Of a DNA stretch of 64,000 bases, positions 32,346 through 41,650 are shown piece by piece (the stretch's first letter is position 1; the number at the start of each line of letters is the position of its first letter). A program made the translations under genes and the position numbers. Origin of the DNA: Paenibacillus sp. FSL R5-0912 (lineage in GTDB: Bacteria > Bacillota > Bacilli > Paenibacillales > Paenibacillaceae). The notes beneath the pieces were generated by a model. That model did not search any database. It was not told the origin of the DNA and worked only from the letters and a program-made list of their open reading frames with translations. The stretch lies in assembly GCF_000758605.1 (NCBI RefSeq), contig NZ_CP009282.1, positions 3,720,001-3,784,000 on the forward strand, written 5' to 3'.

Positions 32346-33911
32346 ATGTATAAGGTGCTGCTGGTTGACGATGAGCTGCTGGATCTGAAGGGTCTGCAAT
32401 ACTTCATGAACTGGGAAGATATGGACATGGAAGTGTGTGCAGCCGCAAGCAGCGGCTTCGAGGCGCTTGAAGTGCTGGAAGCGCAGCAGGTGGATATTGT
32501 CGTTACGGATATCAAGATGCCGATTATGACCGGGATGGAGCTTGCCCGCAGAGCACTTGAGCTGAATCCGATGCTGAAGATTGTTTTTGTCAGCGGTTAT
32601 GAGGATTTCCAGTATGCCAAGCAGGCCATTTCCATGAGTGCCTGCGGTTATATTCTGAAGCCTGTGGACGATGAGGATATGCGGCGGACGTTGATTGATG
32701 TGAAGGAGGCCCTGAACAAGGAACGGGCGCATAGCCATCTGGAGCATTATTTCTCGGAGTCGGAACCCCTGCTGAAGCGTGAGCTGTTCATGCAGCTTCT
32801 CGATGGAACACCGGATGAGGACCGGGTATTGCCGCTGCTTCAACGCATGGGGATTGCATGGCAAAGATCCCGCCTGTACACCGCTCTGCTGGAACCAGAT
32901 GACCTGGCCTGGAAGCTGAACGGATATAGTGAGGAGGCCCAAGCGGCAATAGAGCAGCAGCTGAGCCTGTCGGTTGAACAGTTCTGTGCGATGGAACGGA
33001 TTCAGGTCTGCAGACTGGATCAGTTCCATTTTGCTCTAATCCTTGAAGAACGTGTAGAGCATGGACGGCTAAGGGAATTCATTCATCATGCGGTCAGCGG
33101 AACTCCGCTGACAGTGACCATAGGAGCCGGACCGCTGGTGAACAGTCTGAAGGAGCTGCATTTCTCCTTCCAGCGGGCCAAGGAAGCCCTAGGATTGAAG
33201 CTGTTCATGGGCAAAGGCAAGCTGATACTGCACACGGATGCCAGAGGGCCGGTTACGGCTGAAGCTAAGGATCTTGATGATATTCTCCAGGCCTTGTTTC
33301 AGGCCATGTCCTCTTACCGGCTGGTTGCCATCGACGATTGTAATGAGGAGCTGTTCGTGTGGGTAGGGCATATGGAGACCAAGCTGGAGATCTATCAGCT
33401 GTTTCTGCATGTGGTGTCGAAGCTCGATGCTTATTTGCATACGATTAATGAGGACTTCTACGGGGTGCTCGGACTGGACCGGAAGCATCTGAGCATTCTC
33501 TACCATTTCGAGACTACCCAGGATATGAAATCCTGGCTGCGCCGCCGTATGTTCGAGCTGTCGGAGCATTTGCAGCGTAAACGGCAGGGCAAGAAACGCA
33601 AGCTCGTACAGGAGATTGAAGCTTATATAGAGGAACGTCTGGAGCACAACGTGATGCTGCGGGATGCTGCCAATCATTTCTCCTTCTCGCCCAATCATCT
33701 GGGACAGATTTTCTTTGAAGAGAAGGGAGTCTATTTCTCCGACTATGTCTCCTTAAGACGGCTGGAACGGGTGAAGCTGCTGCTTGGTGACCCGAAGCTT
33801 AAGGTTTATGAAGCTGCCCAGCGGGTCGGCTATAAGAATCTGTCCCATTTCAGCAAGCAATTCAAGGATTATTACGGAGTCAGCCCGGGCGACTACAGGA
33901 GACATCTGTAA
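32346..33911 (+). CDS. YesN-type response regulator (receiver + AraC)
   Basis: 521 residues from ATG 32346 with GAAGGAGGGG 5-9 bp upstream; the frame is open to 32307 without a start signal. Receiver domain with DDE at 8-10, Asp55 (VVTDIKMP) and Lys near 105 (LKPVDDED). A long middle region, then two AraC helix-turn-helix motifs at ~425-520 (NHFSFSPNHLGQIFFEEKG; AQRVGYKNLSHFSKQFKDYYG). It is expected to activate the mannan genes when phosphorylated by the kinase encoded next. Confidence 0.93.
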   Translation: MYKVLLVDDELLDLKGLQYFMNWEDMDMEVCAAASSGFEALEVLEAQQVDIVVTDIKMPIMTGMELARRALELNPMLKIVFVSGYEDFQYAKQAISMSACGYILKPVDDEDMRRTLIDVKEALNKERAHSHLEHYFSESEPLLKRELFMQLLDGTPDEDRVLPLLQRMGIAWQRSRLYTALLEPDDLAWKLNGYSEEAQAAIEQQLSLSVEQFCAMERIQVCRLDQFHFALILEERVEHGRLREFIHHAVSGTPLTVTIGAGPLVNSLKELHFSFQRAKEALGLKLFMGKGKLILHTDARGPVTAEAKDLDDILQALFQAMSSYRLVAIDDCNEELFVWVGHMETKLEIYQLFLHVVSKLDAYLHTINEDFYGVLGLDRKHLSILYHFETTQDMKSWLRRRMFELSEHLQRKRQGKKRKLVQEIEAYIEERLEHNVMLRDAANHFSFSPNHLGQIFFEEKGVYFSDYVSLRRLERVKLLLGDPKLKVYEAAQRVGYKNLSHFSKQFKDYYGVSPGDYRRHL

Positions 33912-33912
33912 G

Positions 33913-35631
33913 ATGTGGCGCAGGCTAAGCATGCCCTACGGATACAAGCTGATTCTGCCTTATGTGTTCTGCCTGCTGGTAGCTGTGGGTACGGTAGGCA
34001 TGTTCGCCTACAGTCATTCCGTGAACTCGCTCAAACAGAAGACGAGGGAGAACATACAAGGCACACTGCAGCAAATGCGGGATAACATCACCTACCGTAC
34101 GGATAATATTGAACGTATATCCAGCACTTTATACTATAATTTCAATCTGCAAAGTGCCCTGCGGCACTATGATCAAGGCTGGTACAGCTATGAGACCATG
34201 ACGAAGACCCTGATGCCTACGCTTGAGAATCTGCTCAATTACACGGCAGGTAATGTCGGACTGTCGCTATATCTGGAGAATGACTCCATTCCTGAACTAT
34301 ACTACAGCGAGATTGGACCCAATCCGCTGCTTTCGACCAAACGTTACGAAATTTTTCATGTACAAAGAATACGGAAAGAGAAATGGTACCAGGCTCTTGT
34401 GATGCCGGAAGCTAAGGCCGGTACCGGACAATGGCGGCAGGTTCTGCGCGATGAGGCGAATGGCAATATCTCGCTGATCCAGCGGCTGGATGATATTCAG
34501 AAGCAGCGGAGCATGGGTCTAATCCGGGTGACCGTTCAGATGCAGGATCTGCTGGATTCGGTGGATTACCGCAAGATCGGCGAATATGCCACTCTTGTGG
34601 TGACCGACCGCAGCGGCAGAATGGTGCTGGAATCTTCGCCGGAGACTGCTGATTCCGGCACCTTATATTCCAGCGGTAACCGGCTACAGCTGAGTGAACC
34701 GCTGAACGGTGTGGGATGGGTGCTGCAGGCCTATATTCCGAACAGCCAGTTCGATGAGAGTGCAAACGAAGTGCGGAGAATGACTCTGCTGGTCTGTCTG
34801 GCCAGCGCGCTGGTCCTGGCCTGTCTCGGCATCGGAGTATCCAGCTATTTCACCCGGCGGATTCAGAAGATCGTCGGATCGCTGAACGCTTTTCACGATG
34901 GAGACTTTCACAAGAGAATTAAGTATAAGGGCAATGACGAACTGGCACAGATTGCGGTAGCCTTCAACCGGATGGGCAGCAATATCGAAGAGCTGATTCA
35001 TAAGAATTATGTTGCCAATCTTCAGAAAAAAGAAGCGGAGCTGGAATCACTGCAGGCGCAGATCAATCCGCATTTCCTCTACAATACACTCTCCTCGATC
35101 AATCGTCTGGCCCAGTTCGGAGATATTCAGAAGCTGCACACCCTCGTTCAGGAGCTGGCCAAGTTCTACCGGCTGTCTTTGAACCGGGGCGGAATTATCA
35201 CAACCGTGGGCAATGAAATTGAGCATGCCAAGGCTTATATTGCCATTCAGGGCATCAAATACGGGGAGCGGATGTCGGTATATTACGATATTGACCCCGG
35301 GGTGCTGGAGTATGCGACGGTGAAGCTGATTCTGCAGCCGATGATTGAGAATGTGCTGGAGCATGCCTGGTTCGGCAGCACCATCGGAATCCGGCTGGTA
35401 GCGGAGAAGAGGGAGGACAGCATCATCTTCAAGATTATAGACAATGGGGTAGGCATGAATGCGGATACCATCCGGCAGATTCTGGCCCCAGAGGGGACCC
35501 GGATCGGCTACGGCATCCGTAATGTAGATTCCCGGATTAAGCTGCATGGCGGCAGCGAATACGGAGTGCTAATCGCCAGCCGTTCCGGAATTGGCACCTG
35601 TGTGCAGATTTCGATTCCCTGCCGGTTATAA
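33913..35631 (+). CDS. YesM-type sensor histidine kinase
   Basis: 573 residues from ATG 33913, 1 bp after the regulator stop (AGGAG ~12 bp upstream); ATG 33931 is an alternative. Membrane helices at ~14-36 and ~290-312 enclose a ~250-residue extracellular Cache-like sensor. HAMP (~315-367), His_kinase domain with His387 in NPHFLYNTLSSI, and an HATPase with N box (MIENVLEHAW) and DNGVGM. It is presumed to sense manno-oligosaccharides outside the cell or the loaded binding protein. Confidence 0.92.
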   Translation: MWRRLSMPYGYKLILPYVFCLLVAVGTVGMFAYSHSVNSLKQKTRENIQGTLQQMRDNITYRTDNIERISSTLYYNFNLQSALRHYDQGWYSYETMTKTLMPTLENLLNYTAGNVGLSLYLENDSIPELYYSEIGPNPLLSTKRYEIFHVQRIRKEKWYQALVMPEAKAGTGQWRQVLRDEANGNISLIQRLDDIQKQRSMGLIRVTVQMQDLLDSVDYRKIGEYATLVVTDRSGRMVLESSPETADSGTLYSSGNRLQLSEPLNGVGWVLQAYIPNSQFDESANEVRRMTLLVCLASALVLACLGIGVSSYFTRRIQKIVGSLNAFHDGDFHKRIKYKGNDELAQIAVAFNRMGSNIEELIHKNYVANLQKKEAELESLQAQINPHFLYNTLSSINRLAQFGDIQKLHTLVQELAKFYRLSLNRGGIITTVGNEIEHAKAYIAIQGIKYGERMSVYYDIDPGVLEYATVKLILQPMIENVLEHAWFGSTIGIRLVAEKREDSIIFKIIDNGVGMNADTIRQILAPEGTRIGYGIRNVDSRIKLHGGSEYGVLIASRSGIGTCVQISIPCRL

Positions 35632-35673
35632 CCGTATAAGCGGATAATTGGCTATGAAGGAGCTTGGACCGTA

Positions 35674-37464
35674 ATGAAGACCATTCGCACGGGAGATTAC
35701 GAGATTCTTCTTGAAGGAAGCAGTCCGGACTTTCAATCTCAGCTTCATGTGGAGCACGGAGTAGATGGCGTTACCTATACTGTCCTGACACTCAGTGCTC
35801 CTGTTCCGGCAGCTCCCCCCAAGCTAACCCTTCGCTGGTGCTACCAGGCCATTGATATTCAAGGAATGTGGCATCCGGCAGCGGAACGAAACAGGGGACT
35901 GGTTCCCGATTGGCGGGAGGGATTCCTGTCCAGATCCACTTTCTCTGCACCGGTTGTCAGCCTATATGGCCTCAGGGGGAACAATGCTCTGACCTTTGCC
36001 TGCTCCGATGTCTTGAATCCGCTGGAGCTGCGTGCGGGACTGAATGAAGAAACGTCCAGCTTTCAATGTGCTGTAACGTTGTTCGCAGGCGATGTCTCTC
36101 CCTTAACTCATTATGAGCTCATCCTGCGGCTGGATTCCCGCAGCGTTCCTTACTATGAAGCACTGGGCGCAGCGGGGAAATGGTGGGCAGGCTTGAAAGG
36201 GATTGAGCCGTCCCCGGTTCCTGATACTGCAAGGGAGCCGGTGTATTCCACCTGGTACAGCTTCCATCAGCAGCTGAAGCCGGAGACCGTAGAGCTGGAG
36301 TGCAGACTCGCAGCTGAACTGGGCTGCGGCGCGGTAATTGTGGATGACGGCTGGCAGACGTCAGATGAAGCCCGGGGGTATGCGTATTGCGGAGACTGGA
36401 AGGCCAGCCCGGACAAAATCGCGGATATGCAGGCTCATGTAGCCCGTGTCCATGAACTTGGCATGAAATACCTGCTGTGGTATGCCGTGCCGTTCATCGG
36501 CAAGCATAGTGAAGCCTGGCTGCGCTTCAAGGATAAGTTACTCTACTATAGTGAGAGCTTCGGAGCAGGCGTGGCAGACCCCCGTTATCCGGAAGTCCGG
36601 GAATATTTAATTTCCTTATATGAGCAGGCATTGCTGGATTGGGATCTGGACGGCTTCAAGCTCGACTTCGTGGATAGCTTCTATACGGCCAGGGAGGCTG
36701 AGGGCCAGAAGGATGAAGACTGGCGCAGCCGGGATACAGGTTCGGTTCCGGAAGCCGTCGATCTGTTGTTAAGCGGAGTCCTCTCCCGCTTGCGGCAGCT
36801 GAAGCCGGATATTATGATCGAATTCCGCCAGAATTATACCGGACCGCTGATGCGCAAATACGGCAATATGTTCCGGGCAGCAGATTGTCCAAACGATGCC
36901 CTGCAGAACCGGATGCATACAATCGATATCCGGCTGATCTGCGGGGATACCGCGGCACATGCCGATATGCTGATGTGGAATCCGGAGGAACCGGTCGAGG
37001 CAGCGGCATTGCAGTTCATTAACATTCTGTTCGCTGTGCCGCAGATATCCGTCCGGCTGGATACTCTGCCAGAGCCGCATAAGGCTATGCTGGGCTTCTG
37101 GCTAAGCTTCTGGCGCGAGCACCGGGATGTATTGCTGGACGGCAGATTGGAGCCGGTGAGTCCCGAGCTGCTGTATCCGCTTGTCATCGCCCGCACCGCG
37201 CAGAAGTGGGTGTTTGCCGCTTATCATGATACAGTGATCCCTTTAGCAGGGGATTTGCCCGGGCTGGTTCTGGTAATCAACGGGACGCTGAACCCGCGCC
37301 TGGTACTGGAGCTGGACCGCGATCCGGGTCTGCTGCTCGTGAATATCCGCGACTGCCGCGGAACTGTTATTGCGGACCACAGGCTGGTGTGGAAGAAAGG
37401 TGTGCATGCACTGGAGGTTCCGCCGGCAGGGATAATCATGATTCGGCCTGCCCCGAATAGCTGA
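35674..37464 (+). CDS. Alpha-galactosidase-like glycoside hydrolase (GH36/GH27 clan)
   Basis: 596 residues. N-terminal beta-rich domain (~1-180), then a TIM barrel: STWYSFHQQLKPETVELE, IVDDGWQT, LWYAVPFIG, and the nucleophile region GFKLDFVDSF with Asp331. The later MIEFRQNYTGP and RAADCPND supply probable substrate and acid/base residues. A short C-terminal beta domain ends the protein. No signal peptide, so it should work in the cytoplasm, removing alpha-galactosyl branches from imported galactomanno-oligosaccharides. ATG 35674 follows GAAGGAGC; the kinase ends 42 bp upstream, so it is probably the last gene of the locus. Confidence 0.85.
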   Translation: MKTIRTGDYEILLEGSSPDFQSQLHVEHGVDGVTYTVLTLSAPVPAAPPKLTLRWCYQAIDIQGMWHPAAERNRGLVPDWREGFLSRSTFSAPVVSLYGLRGNNALTFACSDVLNPLELRAGLNEETSSFQCAVTLFAGDVSPLTHYELILRLDSRSVPYYEALGAAGKWWAGLKGIEPSPVPDTAREPVYSTWYSFHQQLKPETVELECRLAAELGCGAVIVDDGWQTSDEARGYAYCGDWKASPDKIADMQAHVARVHELGMKYLLWYAVPFIGKHSEAWLRFKDKLLYYSESFGAGVADPRYPEVREYLISLYEQALLDWDLDGFKLDFVDSFYTAREAEGQKDEDWRSRDTGSVPEAVDLLLSGVLSRLRQLKPDIMIEFRQNYTGPLMRKYGNMFRAADCPNDALQNRMHTIDIRLICGDTAAHADMLMWNPEEPVEAAALQFINILFAVPQISVRLDTLPEPHKAMLGFWLSFWREHRDVLLDGRLEPVSPELLYPLVIARTAQKWVFAAYHDTVIPLAGDLPGLVLVINGTLNPRLVLELDRDPGLLLVNIRDCRGTVIADHRLVWKKGVHALEVPPAGIIMIRPAPNS

Positions 37465-37477
37465 ATAATTGATCTTA

Positions 37478-37527
37478 CAATACGGCCGGTCCCCCACATG
37501 TATTCCAGTGGAGGACCGGCCGTATTG
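37478..37527. terminator. Bidirectional terminator between convergent genes
   Basis: CAATACGGCCGGTCC pairs perfectly with GGACCGGCCGTATTG (15 bp), with inner CCAC/GTGG. It serves the mannan locus and the convergent LysR gene. Confidence 0.85.
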
Positions 37528-37577
37528 AAGCTGTTCTGCTCTGGCTTCTGCTTGCTGATTAACTGGAGCAGAGTATA

Positions 37578-38453
37578 TCAATCCAGCAGCTTCCCGATAA
37601 AGACCCGCATAGCCAGTGTATCTGGAGCATTCTTCTGCCGGATGATCCGGAAATCCCGTTCAGTCAGTGTATGCCTGATTCTTAGTTCACTTAATTCGCC
37701 GCTGGCCAGCTCTTTGCGTACTATCCATCTGGACAGCAGGGACAATCCAAGTCCGGCACTGACGGCTTCCTTGACACCCTGGCTGCTGTTGAATACATAG
37801 GAGCGTTTTACCGGAATACCAGACTCCTGCAAGAAGCGGTCGCTGAAGGCCCGGGTACCGGAACCCGGTTCCCGCAGCACCCAGACTTCATTATGCAGCA
37901 TCTGGTCTTCTACAGCGATTTCTCCGCTCAGCGGATGACCGGAAGGGGCAACCAGAATCATCTCGTCCTTCATATACGGGATGATGATCAGATCGGAGCC
38001 CGACGTTTCACCTTCGATGAAGCCGATATCCAGCCGGTTAGACCGGACCGCCGCAATAATCTCTTCCGTATTGCCTATGGTGACCTGGAGACTGACTAGC
38101 GGATATTGCCGGGCGAAATCGGCCAGGCGGGCCGGGAGCACATATTCCCCAATCGTGAAGCTGGCTCCGATCTGCAGAGTGCCGGTCACTTCGTCCTGCA
38201 GCAGCCGGATCTCCCGGCCGGCCTCTTCATAATGCATGAGCATCTGTTTCGCATGCTTGTAGAGAATGGCTCCGGCTTCAGTAAGACGCACTTGCTTGGG
38301 GGAACGGTGCAGCAGCTTCACTGCGAATTCGTTCTCCAGATTGCGGATATGCAGGCTGACCCCGGGCTGGGAGAGGTTGAGCAGCTCACCCGCCTTAGAG
38401 AAATGCTGCTGCTCTACTACGGTAACGAAAACGCGGAGCGCATCAGTAATCAT
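37578..38453 (-). CDS. LysR-family regulator (CysL/YeiE-like)
   Basis: 291 residues from ATG 38453. N-terminal winged helix (DALRVFVTVVEQQHFSKAGE, LNLSQPGVSLHIRNLE) and a C-terminal periplasmic-binding-like effector domain (~90-290). Divergent from a YeiH-family transporter gene, an arrangement also seen for yeiE/yeiH in enterobacteria, so it likely controls that gene. The 198-bp intergenic region holds TAAGCATGCTTA (38582-38593), a palindrome that could be part of the LysR site. Confidence 0.9.
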   Translation of the reverse strand: MITDALRVFVTVVEQQHFSKAGELLNLSQPGVSLHIRNLENEFAVKLLHRSPKQVRLTEAGAILYKHAKQMLMHYEEAGREIRLLQDEVTGTLQIGASFTIGEYVLPARLADFARQYPLVSLQVTIGNTEEIIAAVRSNRLDIGFIEGETSGSDLIIIPYMKDEMILVAPSGHPLSGEIAVEDQMLHNEVWVLREPGSGTRAFSDRFLQESGIPVKRSYVFNSSQGVKEAVSAGLGLSLLSRWIVRKELASGELSELRIRHTLTERDFRIIRQKNAPDTLAMRVFIGKLLD

Positions 38454-38581
38454 AATAATCCCTCATTTATTGATGATGGATGTAACGGTAATTGCGATTA
38501 TTTACTATTTTAACATAGTGAATTCGCCTAAGCATAAGTATTTGTAATGATTGAAATAGCAAACCTGTATTTCACATTCCG

Positions 38582-38593
38582 TAAGCATGCTTA
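38582..38593. promoter_or_regulatory. Palindrome in the LysR/YeiH divergent promoter
   Basis: Perfect 12-bp TAAGCATGCTTA. A related half-site CTAAGCATAA is at 38528. Candidate LysR binding site. Confidence 0.4.
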
Positions 38594-38651
38594 TATAGTA
38601 AAGCTATAAAAGCGGCGTTATAACGAAGTAGTGAATGGGGCGCGGGTACGG

Positions 38652-39743
38652 ATGAATGGAAGCGGAAGTTACAGATTGCAGCGGAGTAATCACAAATATG
38701 TCTACTTTGCCGGCGGGATTGTTGTTACACTCACACTGGCGGTTGCGGCGAAATATTTAGCCTTGCTGCCGGTCCTTGGCATTATGGGCCAGCTGGTGCT
38801 GGCCATTCTGCTGGGGATTGGCCTCAGAGCAGTAGCCGGTGTTCCGGAGCAGGCTATGGCAGGCGTACGGTTCTCGGGCAAAAGACTGCTCAGAGCAGGA
38901 ATCATTCTGCTGGGGATGAGATTAAATCTGGGGGATATCGTACAGGCGGGTCCAAAGGTGGCCGGGATTGCAGCTATTAACCTGGTGTTCACGCTGTTCA
39001 CTGTGTATGGTTTGGCGCGTTGGCTGAAAATTGACAGAAGACTGGGGCTGCTGACTGCGTGCGGAACAGCCATCTGCGGCGCAGCAGCAGTAGCTGCCAT
39101 TGCCCCGCAGATCAAAGCGACCGACAACGAGACGGCAGTAGGAGCGGCAACAGTGGCGATTCTGGGAACTGTTTTTACACTAGTATATACGATTCTATAT
39201 CCATATATGGGCTTAAGTGCTTCGGGGTACGGAATCTTCGCAGGAGCAACCCTGCATGAGGTGGCACATGTCATCGCTGCAGCCGTACCTGCCGGGCAGC
39301 AAGGCTCCGATCTGGCAGTACTGGTGAAGCTGACGCGGGTAGCGATGCTGGTTCCGGTCGCTCTGATTCTGGGCCTGATAGAAGGCCGCAGGGAGCGGAA
39401 ACTAGACCGCCGTATGAAACTGTCCAATGGAGCAGAAGAAGGGTATACCGCTGAAACGGAAGGAAACCGGGAGCGCAAGAAGCTCCCGGTCCCCTGGTTT
39501 ATTGCAGGCTTCCTGATGATGAGCGGAATTAATACACTTGAAGTCATCCCTCAGCAGCTTGCGTCAGACATGATCACACTTGCCTATCTGCTGCTGGCCA
39601 TGGCGATGGCGGGACTTGGACTCGGCATAGACCTCAAGACCTTTAGCAGCATGGGGCGTAAGCCGGTGATCGCCGGCTTCATAGGTTCGGTATTCATGTC
39701 GCTGCTTGGATTTGGACTTGTACATGGGTTGGGATTATCTTGA
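38652..39743 (+). CDS. YeiH/UPF0324-family transporter (putative sulfate/sulfite-type exporter)
   Basis: About 363 residues from ATG 38652 (GGGG 12 bp upstream); GTG 38631 is in frame but without a ribosome site. Around ten membrane helices. Family motifs are GKRLLRAGIILLGMRLNL, CGTAICGAAAVAAIAP and GATLHEVAHVIAAA. A basic cytoplasmic loop (~250-280) interrupts helices 7 and 8. The family is annotated as sulfate exporter; the true substrate is poorly known. Confidence 0.88.
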   Translation: MNGSGSYRLQRSNHKYVYFAGGIVVTLTLAVAAKYLALLPVLGIMGQLVLAILLGIGLRAVAGVPEQAMAGVRFSGKRLLRAGIILLGMRLNLGDIVQAGPKVAGIAAINLVFTLFTVYGLARWLKIDRRLGLLTACGTAICGAAAVAAIAPQIKATDNETAVGAATVAILGTVFTLVYTILYPYMGLSASGYGIFAGATLHEVAHVIAAAVPAGQQGSDLAVLVKLTRVAMLVPVALILGLIEGRRERKLDRRMKLSNGAEEGYTAETEGNRERKKLPVPWFIAGFLMMSGINTLEVIPQQLASDMITLAYLLLAMAMAGLGLGIDLKTFSSMGRKPVIAGFIGSVFMSLLGFGLVHGLGLS

Positions 39744-39771
39744 TCCGATGGAACCGCTGTATAGATCACGC

Positions 39772-40626
39772 TCAAACCCCGGAGTAAGCCATGAATCCGC
39801 CGTCCACAGGCACGGTGATTCCGGTGACGAACCCCGACATTTGCTCATCTGCCAGCCAGAGCAGGGTGCCGAGCAGATCCTTGGGCGTACCGAAACGGCG
39901 CATCGGGGTTTGGGAGATGATTTTGCGGGAACGTTCTGTCAGCTCTCCATTAGTGTCCACAAGCAGCTGTTCATTCTGAGCGGTTACGAAGAAGCCCGGG
40001 GCTATAGCGTTAACCCGTATTCCCGCTTCTGCCAGATGGACGGCCAGCCATTGCGTGAAGTTGTTAATCCCCGCCTTGGCAGCACTGTATGCCGGAACTT
40101 TGGTCATCGGCGAAGCGGCACTCATTGAGGAAATGTTGATGACGGATGTTCCGGTGCGCCCGAGCATCTGCTTGGCGAAGATCTGGGTCGGAATTAACGT
40201 TCCGGTCATATTTAAGTCAAGGACATTGCGGAACCCGCTCACAGACAGATCGAAGAAGGAGACGATATCCGGATTCTCCAGGTCTCCGTCTGTGAAGGTC
40301 TCATGGGTCGTAATTGCCGAAGGCTGATTACCGCCGGCTCCGTTAATTAATAAATCACAAGGCCCCCAGTGCTTCAGAAGTTCATCGGCTGCCTGCTGCA
40401 CATTGCTGGAATCCATAACATCACAGGCCAGGGAAAGTGCTTGGCCTCCGGCTGCAGTTATCTGCGCGGCCAGAGTCGCCCCTTTGTCCGCAGTGCGGTT
40501 CAGAATGGCGACCTTGGCGCCTTGACGGGCTAATTCAAGGGCCATCACGCTGCATAGTGCGCCGGCTCCTCCGGTAATCACGGTGATTTTGCCTGCCAGT
40601 TGAGGCTGAAATGCCAACTCAGACAT
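39772..40626 (-). CDS. SDR-type fructuronate reductase (mannonate oxidoreductase-like)
   Basis: 284 residues. NAD(P) loop TGGAGALC (19-26), active-site Ser ([10 protein letters not shown]), Tyr-x-x-x-Lys (YSAAKAG) and the family insertion [16 protein letters not shown] that marks the D-mannonate/fructuronate group (YjmF-like). It interconverts D-fructuronate and D-mannonate in hexuronate breakdown. It is downstream of gntR on the same strand and divergent from uxaC, whose product supplies fructuronate. ATG 40626 follows GAGAAGGG. Confidence 0.88.
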   Translation of the reverse strand: MSELAFQPQLAGKITVITGGAGALCSVMALELARQGAKVAILNRTADKGATLAAQITAAGGQALSLACDVMDSSNVQQAADELLKHWGPCDLLINGAGGNQPSAITTHETFTDGDLENPDIVSFFDLSVSGFRNVLDLNMTGTLIPTQIFAKQMLGRTGTSVINISSMSAASPMTKVPAYSAAKAGINNFTQWLAVHLAEAGIRVNAIAPGFFVTAQNEQLLVDTNGELTERSRKIISQTPMRRFGTPKDLLGTLLWLADEQMSGFVTGITVPVDGGFMAYSGV

Positions 40627-40762
40627 AGGTATCCAACCCTTCTCTAATGTAAGTATGATCCTAAATAGGACGAAGTCTGTTTACTATCGGGCATCATTAC
40701 CCGCCGGGCGGGGCTTCTATTCAGTTCCTCGGATTCCTTTTTAAATGGACGCAGAGCCGTTT

Positions 40763-41440
40763 CTACTTGTAGTACTGCGGGTATTTCTCCATCAGCATCT
40801 CCTGATCGGCAATGGTTAAGGCCATATGCTCCTGCATCATATGATCACCCTGCGAAACATCATGTGTCTGAATCGCTTCATAGAGGCAATAATGCTGCTG
40901 ATACAGATGCTCCCAATTATGATCTGCCGTAAGCTTAAGCATCCGGCTGCGGTTCAGATGGACCTTGATCTGCTGGACGACTTCCCAGGTGTTCTTCTTG
41001 CTGCAGCCTGTAAAGATCAGATGATGGAATTCTTCATCCAGCATGAACATTTCTTTATAGTCCTGATCTTCAATGCAGAGTCTCTGTTTATCCAGATTCG
41101 CCTTTAGATCTATAAGATGTTTGGCCTGAAAAGAGCTGCAGGCCTCGCGCATAACCGCCCGCTCCAGATGCTCGCGCATGAAGCGGGCTTCTTCGACGAG
41201 TCCGGAATCAATAAGAGAGACAACCGTTCCGCGCTGGGGATAGACATCGAGCAGGCCCTCTTGGGCCAGCCGGACGAAGCTCTCTCTGACGGGAGTGCGG
41301 CTAACATTGAATTTAAGTGAAATTTCTTTCTCCGAGATGCTGGTGCCGGGAGGCAGCTCCAACAGCAAAATCTGATTCTTCAAAGAACGATACACGATGT
41401 CCCGTGTGGAAACCGCTTGTGTACCGATAATGTATTCCAT
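40763..41440 (-). CDS. GntR-family repressor (FadR/UxuR subgroup)
   Basis: 225 residues from ATG 41440 (GGAGGG upstream). Winged helix ~10-75 (SEKEISLKFNVSRTPVRESF, LAQEGLLDVYPQRGTVVS) and an all-helical FCD effector domain (~90-215) with metal-binding Asp/His positions. Divergent from uxaC and upstream of the SDR gene, so it most likely regulates both hexuronate transcripts through the large palindrome at 41471-41512, 31 bp from its start codon. Confidence 0.92.
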   Translation of the reverse strand: MEYIIGTQAVSTRDIVYRSLKNQILLLELPPGTSISEKEISLKFNVSRTPVRESFVRLAQEGLLDVYPQRGTVVSLIDSGLVEEARFMREHLERAVMREACSSFQAKHLIDLKANLDKQRLCIEDQDYKEMFMLDEEFHHLIFTGCSKKNTWEVVQQIKVHLNRSRMLKLTADHNWEHLYQQHYCLYEAIQTHDVSQGDHMMQEHMALTIADQEMLMEKYPQYYK

Positions 41441-41470
41441 CGCGTAGCCCTCCTGTTAAGTTGTTCAGAA

Positions 41471-41512
41471 GCACTACCATACTACCATACAAGTATGGTA
41501 GTATGGTAGTGC
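41471..41512. promoter_or_regulatory. 42-bp perfect palindrome, GntR operator candidate
   Basis: Arms GCACTACCATACTACCATAC and its exact complement are separated by AA only. Each arm contains the direct repeat CTACCATA twice, so the dyad offers two or more GTATGGTA-type half-sites per side. Located between divergent gntR and uxaC. Confidence 0.8.
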
Positions 41513-41650
41513 AAACAGGCAGAAACGGCTAATACCGTCCTCACCAGGACAGGAATCCTCTTCTGCGGGAAAGATAAGAACGTTATATTGCGTGTAGCTT
41601 ATACATTCTTATCTTCTAAAATACGGTATGACGAAAGGCTGGAGAACACA

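Noticed and set aside
33784..33912. Kinase start inside the YesN gene
   Set aside because: This part is the shadow of the AraC domain in another frame. The kinase signal begins at 33913.
37478..37527. Attachment site or MITE
   Set aside because: A 15-bp stem between two convergent stops is better explained as a bidirectional terminator.
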